DNA from: Gracilaria domingensis
Lineage: Eukaryota; Rhodophyta; Florideophyceae; Gracilariales; Gracilariaceae
Length of the DNA stretch: 31,441 nucleotides
Direction of reading: 5' to 3'
NCBI GenBank assembly: GCA_022539475.1
Contig: VCMS01000437.1
Coordinates: 1 to 31,441, forward strand
Shown here piece after piece: positions 10,473 through 19,906 of this stretch (the first letter of the stretch is position 1; each line of letters opens with the position of its first letter). Under the pieces are notes generated by a model. The model was not told the DNA's origin and ran no database searches. It worked only from the letters and a program-made list of their open reading frames with translations. The position numbers and the translations under genes were made by a program.

Positions 10473-10592
10473 ACCCTGAACTCTGACGAACAAGAGTTTG
10501 GGGTCATGGAAAGAATGATTACCTCAACGGAGGCCTTCCAGGTAATCATTCTTTGCCATTACTCCAAATTCTTGTTCGTCAGAGTTCGGTGT
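10473..10592 (+). repeat. Long near-perfect hairpin (foldback or small-RNA precursor-like)
   Basis: The left arm 10473-10524 and right arm 10540-10592 are reverse complements over about 46 core bases with three mismatches and one single-base bulge, closing on a 15 base loop (CAACGGAGGCCTTCC). The arm core carries AACTCTGACGAACAAGA on one side and TCTTGTTCGTCAGAGTT on the other. The size, short loop and few mismatches resemble a small-RNA hairpin precursor; a tiny foldback element or an inverted duplication is equally possible. I see no convincing target-site duplication at its ends. It lies between repeat modules A2 and B2. Confidence 0.8.
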
Positions 10593-10614
10593 GGATGGCA
10601 AGGTACGCGTTGGG

Positions 10615-10795
10615 GTAAGTACGAGATGTTTTTTGTTCGAGTTCTGATAAGAATGCTAACTGGTTACTGTTTTATGTGTATGTGCAGGATTTTCGGGACA
10701 GTTTGGTTCGTGTTTTCGAGGCTATTGGTGAGGTAGGGACACATGGTAAGTAGATAAGTGTGCATTTGGGAAAGTTTCGAAGATGGAAAAGTATC
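10615..10795 (+). repeat. Repeat module B, copy 2, with splice-like signals
   Basis: Counterpart of 10060-10247: GGGTAAGTACG, GAATGCTAACTGG, GTATGTGCAG, an exon-like block (GGGACAGTTTGGTTCGTGTT...), then CATGGTAAGTAGAT. Downstream a further acceptor-like GCATGTGCAG (about 10827-10836) and donor-like TTTAGGTAAGTG (about 10930) continue the pattern. This suggests a transcript with several short exons on the plus strand. Confidence 0.7.
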
Positions 10796-11497
10796 TCACG
10801 GAGTATTTGACTAGCTTGTGTTTGTGCATGTGCAGGTGCGTTGGATGGCAATGGATCGGTGGCGGTGCTGGAAATTGTGCAGTTGAGATGTTTTCGAGGG
10901 AGTTGGGGAGATGAAGATGGCGAAGAATGTTTAGGTAAGTGTGTTTATTTCCATGTTGGGATGGACGAAGAGACTAGGCAACAGAAAACTAACCAAGGGG
11001 ACGTCTACATTGAGGGCAACGAGAGCATTTTCAGGGTATCTATTCGGTGAGTTTCGATGCGTAATTGTCTTCTAAATGATACAGGGCTTCTTTGGTGATG
11101 TCAGAATGGATTTTCGGGGGTGGGAAGTAGGGTGGAGATGTGTACGATGACCGGTTTGGACCTGTTTTCATGTGGTGCTATACCTTGCATGAACCTGCAA
11201 TACTGCATCAATAACATTCATTTCTGCTAGGATGGGACTTCCACCGTGCTTTCGAACCGATGGCTCTTTTGGACCGATGGACCGGTAGTACTAGTGAACC
11301 AGCAGAAATGGAAGTTAGTTCTAAGATTCTAGCAACTTTCATATTTCTTAGAAATAGCTCGTAGTTTGAAAGTCAAGCCTAGTATTCCATTCAAACCATA
11401 CTGCAGAATGTGGAGTTTACTCTAGTTTTTCTTCCACTTCAAACTTCCACTAATCGCAATTTAACATATGAAATACTAGCGTTTTTTTCTGCGATTT
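10796..11497. other. Region with splice-like motifs and a small inverted repeat; no gene
   Basis: No supported coding gene. It contains the acceptor- and donor-like motifs that extend the B modules (10827-10936). It also holds a 10 bp inverted repeat, CATTTCTGCT at 11219-11228 and AGCAGAAATG at 11301-11310, enclosing about 72 bases that include GGACCGATGGACCGG. The right part is AT-rich and leads into the truncated transposase at 11498. Confidence 0.4.
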
Positions 11498-12000
11498 TTG
11501 GACTGTAAACTAGCATCCCGGAAACACAGACGGAGGTTTATACGCCTAGAAATATCCGATAAAGGTGCTGAAAGCGACAGAAACATGTACACCAGCTCAG
11601 AAGTGTTTCGCGGTCCGACATCTTTCTTGTCTCCAGGACAGCATGGGATGGCCGACATGGGGTTTGCAGGCAGCGGAGCTCTCGTTGTTCCATACAAACG
11701 CAACGAGACACCACATGGATGTATCTGTCAGTGTATAACAGGCGAATAAGAAAGCAACGTATGGTGAATGAATGGGGCATCGGCTACATAAACAACCGCT
11801 ATATATTGTTCTTGGGCCGTTGGTCTTTCGAAAAAGCACTGTTTCCTATCGCGTGTCACACCGCTGCGCTTCTCTGCAACTGGCACATGAGACAGCGTGG
11901 TCATCCTCTGCAGCCTCGCTCCCGGTACGAAGCTAAGCTAGCTGCCTTAGCAGCCCAAGAAAATGAAGACGATGACCTGGAGTCAGAGATAGATACATAA
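11498..12000 (+). pseudogene. PIF/Harbinger-like DDE transposase, C-terminal part
   Basis: C-terminal half of a DDE_Tnp_4-type (PIF/Harbinger-like) transposase, a cut-and-paste enzyme. Frame 2 (11498 to about 11715) gives HRRRFIRLEISDKGAESDRN followed by MYTSSEVFRGPTSFLSPGQ and MADMGFAGSGALVVPYKR. This matches the family pattern of an aspartate before the 'S-x-V/L-Y/F' strand and then the 'LADSGY...PYKK' segment. After a one-base shift near 11715, frame 1 continues YNRRIRKQRMVNEWGIGYI and FPIACHTAALLCNWHMRQRG, equivalent to the 'R-V-EW-x-G ... V-A-A-L-L-x-N-x-H' end of the family, with the catalytic glutamate in NEW. It ends at TAA 11998-12000. The N-terminal half, including the first catalytic aspartate, is missing. 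It overlaps the convergent accessory gene by 18 bp. Confidence 0.65.
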
Positions 12001-12936
12001 AGAGACGGCTTGTTTTACTTCGTCGCGGTGAGATGAGCGGTGAGCGCAAAGTCCGCAGCGAAGCGAGCCGAAGCGACCGAGCGAAGCGAGGGAGCGAGGC
12101 GAGCGGAGCGAAGGACTGAAGGACCGGCGTTGCAATGCCGCACTCGCAATTGCGGCGTTCGCGATGCGTGTTTGCGCCAGCAAAGCTTGCATTTCTGCAG
12201 CAGATCTGCGCTTTTCTTTTTCATCTCGTTCCTGCTGACGGAGACGTTTGTTCTTCTCAAAGGTTTCCTTTCGTTCCCGATTGCGCTTTTTCTTTTCTGC
12301 GCGCGACTCTCTGTTGCGAGCAAGCGCTCGCTCAGCTCGATCTTACGTGGTGTGCGTCTTCTTGGAAGCCACGTTTTTGTAGTCAAGAACTGCTTGATCC
12401 AACATTTGCTGCGCATCATTTTCTTTACCACGTGCTGCTGCGATCGGTCCGTCGTCTTCGGCACTACCCTGTAGAGAGTTAATTACCACTTTTTTCGCCA
12501 TGTCCGTGACGGAAATTGCCGTATGTCGCACAATTTCAGTGGTAACTCGTGCCATATACGCACGTCTCCAAGTCATGTTGAATGCGTTTTGTTGTTCCAC
12601 AAGGATGTTGTCTGGGACATGGCGACTACGAGCTTGCGCAGCGACTCTGGCGCATGTTTGATCAAGCGTTTTGAGCTTCTGAAGTGGTGCTTGGTGTGCA
12701 AGTAACGTGCGTAGGATCCACTCTTTTTCCACTTTGTTCATCACAAAGCGCTGCGGACTACGCTGTAGTGCTGATGGAATGGATAAATGTGGTGCAGGTG
12801 ACTCATGCTGTATAGGAATGGACAAATTGGTATCAGTTGAAGAGATCTGCGGGTCCGGGGTAGCTGAAGAAGATCGTGGTTCAACCGGTGCAACCGTTGT
12901 GGTTTGCCGGTTTTCGAAACGAAGGTGATCTGGCAC
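11983..12936 (-). pseudogene. Possible accessory protein of the PIF/Harbinger-like element
   Basis: I do not recognise the family. The minus-strand frame opens after a TAG near 12960 and runs to TGA 11983 with one in-frame stop, TAA at 12343-12345. The first in-frame ATG is in VMNKVEKEW. The first part has a Ser/Pro/Thr-rich leader and then a helical region (EKEWILRTLLAHQAPLQKLK). After the stop the frame continues as a very basic, Lys/Glu/Arg-rich coiled coil (ERKETFEKNKRLRQQERDEK) and an alanine-rich end. PIF/Harbinger elements carry a second gene for a DNA-binding (Myb/SANT-like) partner. The tail-to-tail placement here, overlapping the transposase by 18 bp, makes that role plausible, but no Myb tryptophan pattern is visible. 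Confidence 0.4.
12040..12120. repeat. Imperfect GAGCGAAGC-type simple repeat
   Basis: A run of AGCGAAGCGAG and GAGCGAGGCGAGCGGAGCGAAG variants. It lies in the last part of the minus-strand accessory frame, where it encodes Ser/Leu/Arg-rich low complexity, so it may be an expansion after the functional end of that protein. Confidence 0.65.
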
Positions 12937-13194
12937 GCGGCGCGACTGAGTCTTAAGCTAAGGTTTTTGGCCGCCAAGTGCGGCGCGCTCTCTTATTTTG
13001 GCTCTTGTTTTGAAATAAGCCGTATTCCTGCAAATCTATGCCATGCTAATTAAACGTCTTGCATCTCAAAATAGCCTCTTACTTTGAAAGGAGACAAGGT
13101 TTTCCTTATTTAAAAAGGGCTATTGGGATTGTCACCACCCGTGTCATTCAGTTACAAAAATGACGTCCACCTGTTTGTTACTGCACTAAGTGTA

Positions 13195-13955
13195 CCACCT
13201 ACAACAAAGCATGTCGACAATATAGTTGCAATTTATTGCTCATAGAACGCAATAAACAATACAATAAAATAATTCATCTTTTCTGCAATATATATTGCAA
13301 TATTGCAATACAAATTCTTTTATTTTGCAATACGTTTCCAATACACACTGCAACTAACAATAGAATAGCAATACGCGTACCATACATTTCGTTTCTCTTA
13401 AGTAAGCATTGATATTTCACGCAATAAGTCAATAAAATAGCAGTTAAAATGCCAAGATGATACGTAGTTTGAGAGAGTTTTTTGGCTATTGACATCGAAA
13501 AAAAATTGTAGAGAGTTTAAATTGCACGTCATCTACCGTATCCCGGTCACATTGAATACGCTACGGCAAAATTGAAAAATTCCATCGCAAAAATTCCTTT
13601 ATTTCGTTCAAAGTTTTGGATATGCAGTTTTTACAGGAACAGCTAATCGCTTTTAATGTACAGCAATTTTGCTTCTGCTACATTTAGATGAGGTACGATC
13701 CTGTCGGAGGTACACCTGTAGTTGTGCATGGGACATCGTCATATCCTTTCAGATCGTACTTGGGTTGTCGTGGGTGTCAAGACACTGCACACACAGCAAT
13801 CTCAATTGCAATAAGGTAGACGCTTCCCAATATCGACTGCAATAAAGAAGAAAAGTGCAATATAATTGCAATAACCAAGCACTCTGCAATTTGTAATATT
13901 TATTGCATATTGCAATAAATTACAATAGCAATATATTGTACGACACACCTGCCTA
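13195..13955. repeat. AT-rich block with dense GCAAT/ATTGC motifs
   Basis: More than twenty GCAAT or ATTGC words fall into two clusters, about 13215-13430 and 13795-13940, with few in between. The outer edges are roughly inverted: GTCGACAATATAG then AATTTATTGC on the left, and on the opposite strand GTCGTACAATATATTGC then AATTTATTGC on the right. This suggests a roughly 750 bp non-autonomous element with subterminal repeats, a form common in transposons whose transposase binds many short sites. No target-site duplication is clear and no gene lies inside. Confidence 0.5.
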
Positions 13956-14781
13956 CAACTAGCTTAAGAGGTCAGGCATCCTTCGCTCAGTGCCTTGCGT
14001 CTGTTTCATTCTAGTTCAGTGTCGCATACGTTGACACCGTTCAATCGCTCTTTTCGGCAGTGCTATGGCTGCTAAACACTGTAAGAGGCTCTGTTTTTTT
14101 GTGTTTAGTGCATGGCGTTGCTTCACAAACGTATTTAGTAACAGTGGAATTGTTCCGGACACTGATGATGAACGGTCAAATATTAGACAGAGGCTCAGTT
14201 TCCTTTTGTTTATCATGATTGAGTTTCAATATGGGATACTACTTTTGTTATGCTGAACGGCTCTCATAGTGGAGCCTATTATCGGTAATGGTTTTACGGT
14301 GTCTATAGGCCGTAGCGGCACCCGAGTGGATTTTGCTCATTAAATTACCCCGGGCGATCGTAACTGTACCCACTCCCCTACTCTACCTCCGCGCTGCTTT
14401 GCTGCTTCGCGGCTCTGCTTCACCGCTCTCATGATCAGTTCCCCACAACTCAGGTGTTCTACAACAACGCCGGTCCACTTCATCTCCTCGACGCTCCATC
14501 GTCTTGCTTCTCCGCCTCGCCGCTTTGCCGCTCCGCCGCTCTAAATCACTTCTCCGCAGCGCTGCAAGGCCTCATCACAGTTTGTTTGCCTGCCTTCTCC
14601 TCTACATGTCATCGCCACACTTTCACACCTCCAGGACATTCGTACGCTTTACCGCTCCACATCGCAATTCTGCGATTGCAGCGCGGCTCTTAAACTGCTC
14701 TTTTCTGCACCGCTGCACCAAAGATCCACCGCACGCCCCAGCTCTTCCGTTCGTTTGTCACACCAAGCAGTGCTTCTACTA
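13956..14781. other. Non-coding stretch left of the copia element
   Basis: No supported gene. From about 14385 the sequence is rich in GCTGCTTTGC/CCGCTCCGCCGC-like pyrimidine-rich words. Similar composition resumes to the right of the copia element at 19560-19740, consistent with one stretch having been split by the copia insertion. Short open frames here have low-complexity Ser/Leu/Arg composition. Confidence 0.4.
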
Positions 14782-14786
14782 AACCT
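14782..14786. repeat. Target-site duplication of copia element (AACCT)
   Basis: AACCT directly precedes the 5' LTR and is repeated directly after the 3' LTR at 19531-19535. Confidence 0.9.
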
Positions 14787-15093
14787 TGATGAGTGCAGAT
14801 TGCGCAAGACCGGTGAGAAATAAGGGAAATCAGTACCGGAGGTTGACGTATAGAGGACAGAGTTTGTAGCTTACGTGAGAGGTGAGCATGGTATATACTT
14901 CGTGTTTGTAATGGACTTCCGTAATGCAGTTTATGTTGTACCAATCAATATGGTAGATATTTGTAGCCCCCCGCAATGGTGCTACGTTGAGGCTATATTC
15001 TTTTGGCCGGGTTTTGGAGTAGCCGACTCTCTATAAAAGGTGGCTTGCGATGCCGTAATGGCAGAAACTGCGAGTCGAACACACCACCCAACA
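14787..15093 (+). repeat. Copia 5' LTR
   Basis: Starts TGATGAGTGCAG and ends CACCCAACA, with TG...CA termini. It matches 19224-19530 with about 14 substitutions and no indels. It contains a TATAAAA box near the 3' end and a small stem (GTAGC...GTGCTAC) about 100 bases before that end which is perfect in the 3' LTR copy. Confidence 0.95.
15032..15038 (+). promoter_or_regulatory. TATA box of copia 5' LTR
   Basis: TATAAAA in CTCTCTATAAAAGGTGGC, 55 bases before the LTR end and conserved in the 3' LTR. This is the expected place for the RNA polymerase II start of the genomic RNA. Confidence 0.7.
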
Positions 15094-15094
15094 G

Positions 15095-15106
15095 TGGTAG
15101 CATCGC
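15095..15106 (+). other. Copia primer binding site
   Basis: TGGTAGCATCGC begins one base after the LTR. The TGG start is complementary to the CCA end of a tRNA primer. The primer tRNA was not identified, as no tRNA genes lie in the window. Confidence 0.6.
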
Positions 15107-15191
15107 CCCCCCGCTTTGCACCCTGAACTTTGCAACAATCCCAGCTTTTATTCTGAGAACTAGAGCTTGTCCAGCGTTCGCTGCGTCGACA

Positions 15192-16385
15192 ATGGACGAC
15201 GAACTCTCCAAGAAGCTGCCAAAGTTTACAGCCAGAAGGGGAGAAGATTTCACACTCTGGCAGATGCGCTTTGAAGCCGTGCTCGAATCAAAAGAACTCC
15301 TGTTTCTTGTCCAGCGTGATCCTACTGAGAATGTTCCCAACCGTGACATTGAAGCTTTGGATGAGGAGACTAGGAAGAAGATCGCAAAGGTTCGCATGTA
15401 CCTTGTCCACTGCTTGGCTGACAAGCCACTGCGAACAATTTTCAATGAGCGCCGTAATCCATATCTCATGTACAAGAAGCTGAAGGAGCGGTACGCTACA
15501 ACCAATGCTGCTAGCCGGGTGCAAATCCAGACGAGGCTTCATCAAACGCGGTACTCTGAGGATAAAACGATGTCAGAGTACATTGATGACCTTGAGGCCC
15601 TGTTTGGCCGGCTTGAGGCTATGGATAGTGCAATTGAAGATTCGATGCAAGTCGCAATCTTCTTGTCAAGCTTCGGGAGCACTGGTGACTCTCCTTATGG
15701 GGCAGTGGTGTCAGCGTTGCAGACGATGGCCGACGAAAATCTTACGTGGGACAGAGCGACAGCTCGTCTTCTACAAGAGTATGACAGCATTTCAGCCTCT
15801 GGTACACACGTGACTGAGGATCAGGAGCCTGCAGCAACGAAGAAGGCTTTGAGGGCACGAATGAAAGGAAGGTGTTTTCAATGCGGAAGGAAAGGCCATT
15901 TCAAGAAAGATTGTCCGGATAGGAATCCTGAAGATGTACAGGCTGAGGGAACTAGGAGCATGCACCGAGCTCTAGTTGTTCGCACGCAACATGTGTTTGT
16001 TATTGACTCAGGTGCAACTTGTCACATGGTTGGAGAGAAAGTTCTTGTCAAAGGTTTCCAAAAAGTACCGCCTAGGACCATTGCCCTTGGCGATGGAAGG
16101 CTGGTAGAATCATCACATTCTGGAAACCTTGACATCACTCTGAGACAACCAGAATGTGACTCTGACATTTTGATCAACCTGAAGAATGTGCTCTACGCAG
16201 ATGATCTAGACTGCAACCTGGTCTCTTGCTCACAGTTGGCCAACGATGGCTTCTCTGTGTCCTTTGCTGGAGCCAGCTGCACTATTGCAAAGGATCATCT
16301 AAACATTACCATCGGCCAGAGAGGAGGCATCTATGAACTGATTGGTACCTTGATGAGTGAAAACTCTACAAAGCGTCCACAACTA
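15192..16385 (+). pseudogene. Copia gag and protease region
   Basis: The frame starts at ATG 15192 (MDDELSKKLPKFTARRG, in a CGACAATGG context). The open frame extends upstream into the LTR, but this ATG opens the conserved 'K-F-x-G-x-NF-x-W-x-x-R' nucleocapsid start, here KFTARRGEDFTLWQMRFEAV. A UBN2-like gag domain follows, then a zinc knuckle, CFQCGRKGHFKKDC, at about 15873-15914. The protease active site is VIDSGATCHM at about 16000-16030. The products would form the virus-like particle and cleave the polyprotein. This segment is open in one frame up to the first frameshift near 16385; the normal frame then continues as integrase. Confidence 0.88.
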
Positions 16386-17447
16386 ATGAGGCTGCCCTCC
16401 AATTATGACATGAGAGATTAGGGCACACCAGTAGAAAAACTGTGCAAAGAATGGTCAATGAAGGAATAGTAGAAGGCATGGACATCCGTTCGAAGCCGGA
16501 AACAAATACCTCGTGCGTTCCTTGTCTCGAAGGAAAGATGACACGATTACCACTTGACCCCCGTAGTGAAACGAATGTTGGCATAGGTGATGTCATTTAT
16601 TCCGACATCTGTGTCCCTTTACGGACGGCGAGCATTGGAGGGAAAAGGTATTTTGTGTCCTTCATTGATAAGGGTTCTGGGTTCAAGGATGTTAGGCTAC
16701 TGAAGACAAGGAAAAGATCTACGAATCCAGTTCCGCTGCTTTCAATTGAACTTCGAGCGCCGTACAGAAAGGAAAGTTAAATTACTATACTCTGACAACG
16801 GACCAGAGTACATCGGCATTCGAAAGTATCTTTCAAGTGAAGGCATTGATTGGGAAAACAGCGCTCCGTATGTTCCACAGCAGAATGGAACTGCTGAGCG
16901 GTTCAACCGCACTGCTATGAACATGGTGAGATCAATGCTTTCTCATGCTGGATTGCCCCAGAAGTTCTGGGCGGAGGCACTTATAACAGCTGTACGCCTC
17001 ATGAACATGACACCCAGTTCGGCAAGTAGTGGCCGGACGCCGCGAAAAGCAGTGGATGGCTCCATCCCTTACGTTGGACACCTGAGAACGTTTGAATGTG
17101 AAGTCTGGGTACATGAGCCCAACAGGAAGAAGCTTGACAAGAAAGCAAGGCGAGGAATTCTGCTCAGATCGCTGTCACACAGAAACTACAGACTATATGA
17201 CATCGAGAGTGGCTCAATCTTCTTTGCCAGACACGTACGGATCAATGAATCAGTTTTCCCCCGGCGCAGTCTCTTCAAAACAGACTGGGCGACAGGAAGC
17301 ATGGAGACCTCGGACAGCCTCTTATTGGAAAGAGAAGTTGATGACGACATGGAAACCGGACAGGAAGCATTAATGGACACCCAGATGTCGAGTGAAGAAG
17401 ACCTTGAAGGGGGAGCGGATCAGATCTCTAGTAGTGATGAGGCATAG
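16386..17447 (+). pseudogene. Copia integrase region, frameshifted
   Basis: The zinc-binding GAG-pre-integrase motif reads HERLGHTSRKTVQRMVNEG in frame 2, directly after a TGA (16406-16408) that stands where the family has Trp (TGG to TGA). The CxxC partner is SCVPCLEGKM. The DDE catalytic core reads YSDICVP (first Asp), then LYSDNGPEYIG (second Asp) after a one-base shift at about 16700-16740, and PQQNGTAERFNRT (catalytic Glu). The C-terminal part (KKLDKKARRGILL, YRLYDIESGSIFFARHV) matches copia integrases. It ends at an in-frame TAG 17445-17447, and sequence in the same frame continues beyond it. Integrase would join element cDNA to the host genome; this copy cannot make it. Confidence 0.88.
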
Positions 17448-19260
17448 AACAATGAGAATGCTGTGGAAGCAGGAGTCGATATGCATCAATCACCCAATGC
17501 AGTCTCTATAGACGAAGACCCCTTCTCAATGACGTCCAGGGTACAGGAGTTCCTTACTCACTACCCAGTTCGACGCTATCCTACAAGGGAAAGAAAAGCT
17601 CCTCCTCGATTCTCCGATACACAACACAGTGGATTTGTTAGTCGTTCCCGCCCTACACTGCAGACACCGACCTCAGTGACTGACGCCCTCTCTTCCGAGA
17701 ATGCTGATGAATGGCGTGAGGCCATCCGGGAGGAACTCTTGACCCTTGAGAGGATGGGAACCTGGGGAGGTCGCCACAGTACCGGATGGATGCAAGGTCA
17801 TAGGCTCTCGGTTTGTGTTTGCTAAAAAGCTCAACAATGATGGCTCAGTCGCACGATTCAAAGCCCGCCTCGTGGCAAAGGGATGCCAACAGGGAGCTAT
17901 CGATCGTGTCTACGCCCCAGTGGTAAACTTCGAGACAGTTCGAATCGCGCTATCACTGGCTATCAAGCGTGGATACAAATTCGAACAACTTGATGTCAAG
18001 TCGGCGTTTTTGAATGGCTTTATGGAAAATGCAGAACCTGTCTACATGCGGCCGCCCCAAGGCGTACAGTTCAGACTCGAGAAGAACGAAGCGTTGAAGC
18101 TCAAGAGATCCCTCTATGGTCTCAAGCAGTCTATCTCTATATGGGGTAAGCTGCTGAAGTCGAAACTCCTGTCCATTGGATTTAAGGCCCTACAGTCAGA
18201 TGAGTGCTTCTTCCGCATGAATGACACTGTTCATACACTGTGAGTAGTCGTGTATGTTGATGATATGCTCCTGATTGGGGATGACGTTACCCTCATGAGA
18301 AGAGTGAAGTCGGAAATCGGACATTGTTTCGAAGTGAAGACAGAGAGCACTGCAGCAAGTTTCCTTGGTGTCCATATGGAACGTGGTCCAGACTTTGTTA
18401 TATTACACCAACAAGCATTCATCACAGAGGTCTTGAATCGTTTCAACATGCTTGAGTCACGAGCAGTTGATACACCATTGTCCTCCTCAGCAAGGCCAAG
18501 TGACCTATTGGAAGGTGATCCCATTAGCTTTTCTCTTCTCTACCAAGAAGCAGTTGGTGCGCTTCTGTATCTTGCTGGACGGACGAGGCCTGAGATTTGT
18601 TATGCCGTGAATCTCTTGGCTTGAGCGCAATCTAGACCTACTGTGAATCATTGGAGAGCTGTCAAGAGAATCTTCCGTTACCTCACAGGAACAAAACACA
18701 CGGGCATTTGTATTAAGGCAGGCAAAATCTCTCCGGATACGCCAACGTTAGCCTTTTTAGATTCGGACTGGGCTGGTGATGACACCGATCGCAAATCGAC
18801 TTTAGACTTCTGCATCTTCTTGCATGGGACACCTGTTGTCTGGAAGACAATCAAACAGAAGTCGATTGCTATGTCAACTACAGAGTCTGAGTACATAGCT
18901 CTATCAGAGTGCGTCAAGGAGATTCGCTGGGTTCGCTCATTGCTGCTTGAACTGGATTCTGATGTTACGGGAATGGTTACGACAGTAATGGAAGACAACA
19001 CTGGTGTTCAACATTGGATATCTCGGGAACGCAAAGCCAAACACGTAGAATTGAGGTATCATTTTTTTCGTGATGCAGTGGAGAAAGGAAAAATTGCTCT
19101 TAAGCACTGCCCAACTTTGCACATGGTGGCAGATATCTTTACTAAGCCTTTATCAGCCAAGGATCATTCCAGAGACTTTTCGACTTTGAACATTGTAATC
19201 ACCGAGTTTGCGCATGGAGGGGATGATGGGTGCAGATTGCGCAAGACCGGCGAAAAATAA
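17448..19260 (+). pseudogene. Copia reverse transcriptase and RNase H region
   Basis: Frame 0 continues (YPTRERKAPPRFSD, then ADEWREAIREELLTLERMGTW) until an extra G near 17767, after which frame 1 carries the polymerase. Key motifs are RFKARLVAKGCQQ, FEQLDVKSAFLNG, LYGLKQS and the catalytic YVDDMLL directly after an in-frame TGA (18241-18243). A second TGA lies at 18622-18624. RNase H has LDSDWAGD, KSTLDFCIFLHG, STTESEYIALSE and EDNTGVQ, and the tail TLHMVADIFTKPLS is typical. The frame ends at TAA 19258-19260, inside the 3' LTR. The enzyme would copy the genomic RNA into cDNA. Confidence 0.9.
19216..19223 (+). other. Copia polypurine tract
   Basis: GGAGGGGA directly precedes the 3' LTR and is the expected primer site for plus-strand DNA. 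It overlaps the end of the coding frame. Confidence 0.75.
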
Positions 19261-19530
19261 GGGAAATCAGTACTAGAGGTTGACGTTTAGAGTACAGAGT
19301 TTGTAGCTTACGTGAGAGGTGAGCATGGTATATACTTCGTGTTTGTAATGGACTTCCGTAATGCAGTTTATGTTGTACCAATCAGTATGGTAGATATTTG
19401 TAGCACCCCGCAATGGTGCTACGTTGAGTCTACATTCTTTTGGTGGGGTTTTGGAGTAGCAGACTCTCTATAAAAGGTGGCTTGCGATGCCGTAATGGCA
19501 GAAACTGCGAGTCGAACACACCACCCAACA
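19224..19530 (+). repeat. Copia 3' LTR
   Basis: Starts TGATGGGTGCAG and ends CACCCAACA, 307 bp, the pair of 14787-15093. Its TATAAAA box lies at 19469-19475. In this copy the stem GTAGCAC...GTGCTAC is perfect. Confidence 0.95.
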
Positions 19531-19535
19531 AACCT
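19531..19535. repeat. Target-site duplication of copia element (AACCT)
   Basis: Second copy of AACCT, flush with the LTR end. Confidence 0.9.
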
Positions 19536-19906
19536 TGCCGCCATTTTGATTTACTGTACTGCCCCTAACTGACGTTCTTGTCTAAACACAACGTTGCCGC
19601 TTTGCTTTGCCACATTACACCGTCGCTCTGTCAGGTCACGCTATGGAAAGCGCAGACCGCTCGGCTTCTCCGCAAACATTGTTGGCCATTTTGACGCTGC
19701 GCCACGCGGCTGAGCCGTTCAGCCGCTTCGCTACATTTCAGCGTATTCTGAACTGCCTTTCAACTGGCGCTAGCCCTCCTCGCCGGCCCAATCTGATACA
19801 CATAACGACAGTACAGAAACATTCATTTACGTAGCCTATTTGCGCGATATTGTTGCCCAAATGAGCACACCTTGTTGTCAATTTGAACCGGCCGGTGCAA
19901 TTTGAA
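19536..19906. other. Spacer between copia and pogo-like transposase
   Basis: No supported gene. The left part resembles the pyrimidine-rich DNA left of the copia insertion. The right part (about 19830-19906) follows the transposase stop and probably includes the end of the pogo-like element; it has a partial direct repeat of CAATTTGAA (TCAATTTGAACC, GCAATTTGAATC). I could not identify terminal inverted repeats because the other end lies beyond the gypsy insertion. Confidence 0.4.

Larger units (their letters stand above)
14787..19530 (+). mobile_element. Ty1/copia LTR retrotransposon, complete but decayed
   Basis: A 4,744 bp element bounded by two 307 bp LTRs and a 5 bp target duplication. 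The internal order is gag with zinc knuckle, protease, integrase, reverse transcriptase, RNase H; integrase before reverse transcriptase defines the copia class. The two LTRs differ at about 14 of 307 positions (roughly 4.6%), all substitutions, so the insertion is not very recent. The polyprotein carries three frameshifts (about 16385, 16700-16740, 17767) and four in-frame stops (16406, 17445, 18241, 18622), so this copy is not autonomous. Confidence 0.95.

Noticed and set aside
12015..12482. ORFs on both strands over the GAGCGAAGC-rich stretch
   Set aside because: Low-complexity repeat opens several frames at once; only the phase continuous with the upstream accessory protein is credible.
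14016..14256. Small overlapping ORFs around 14016-14256
   Set aside because: Short, no domain, no homology recognised, both strands open; no support.
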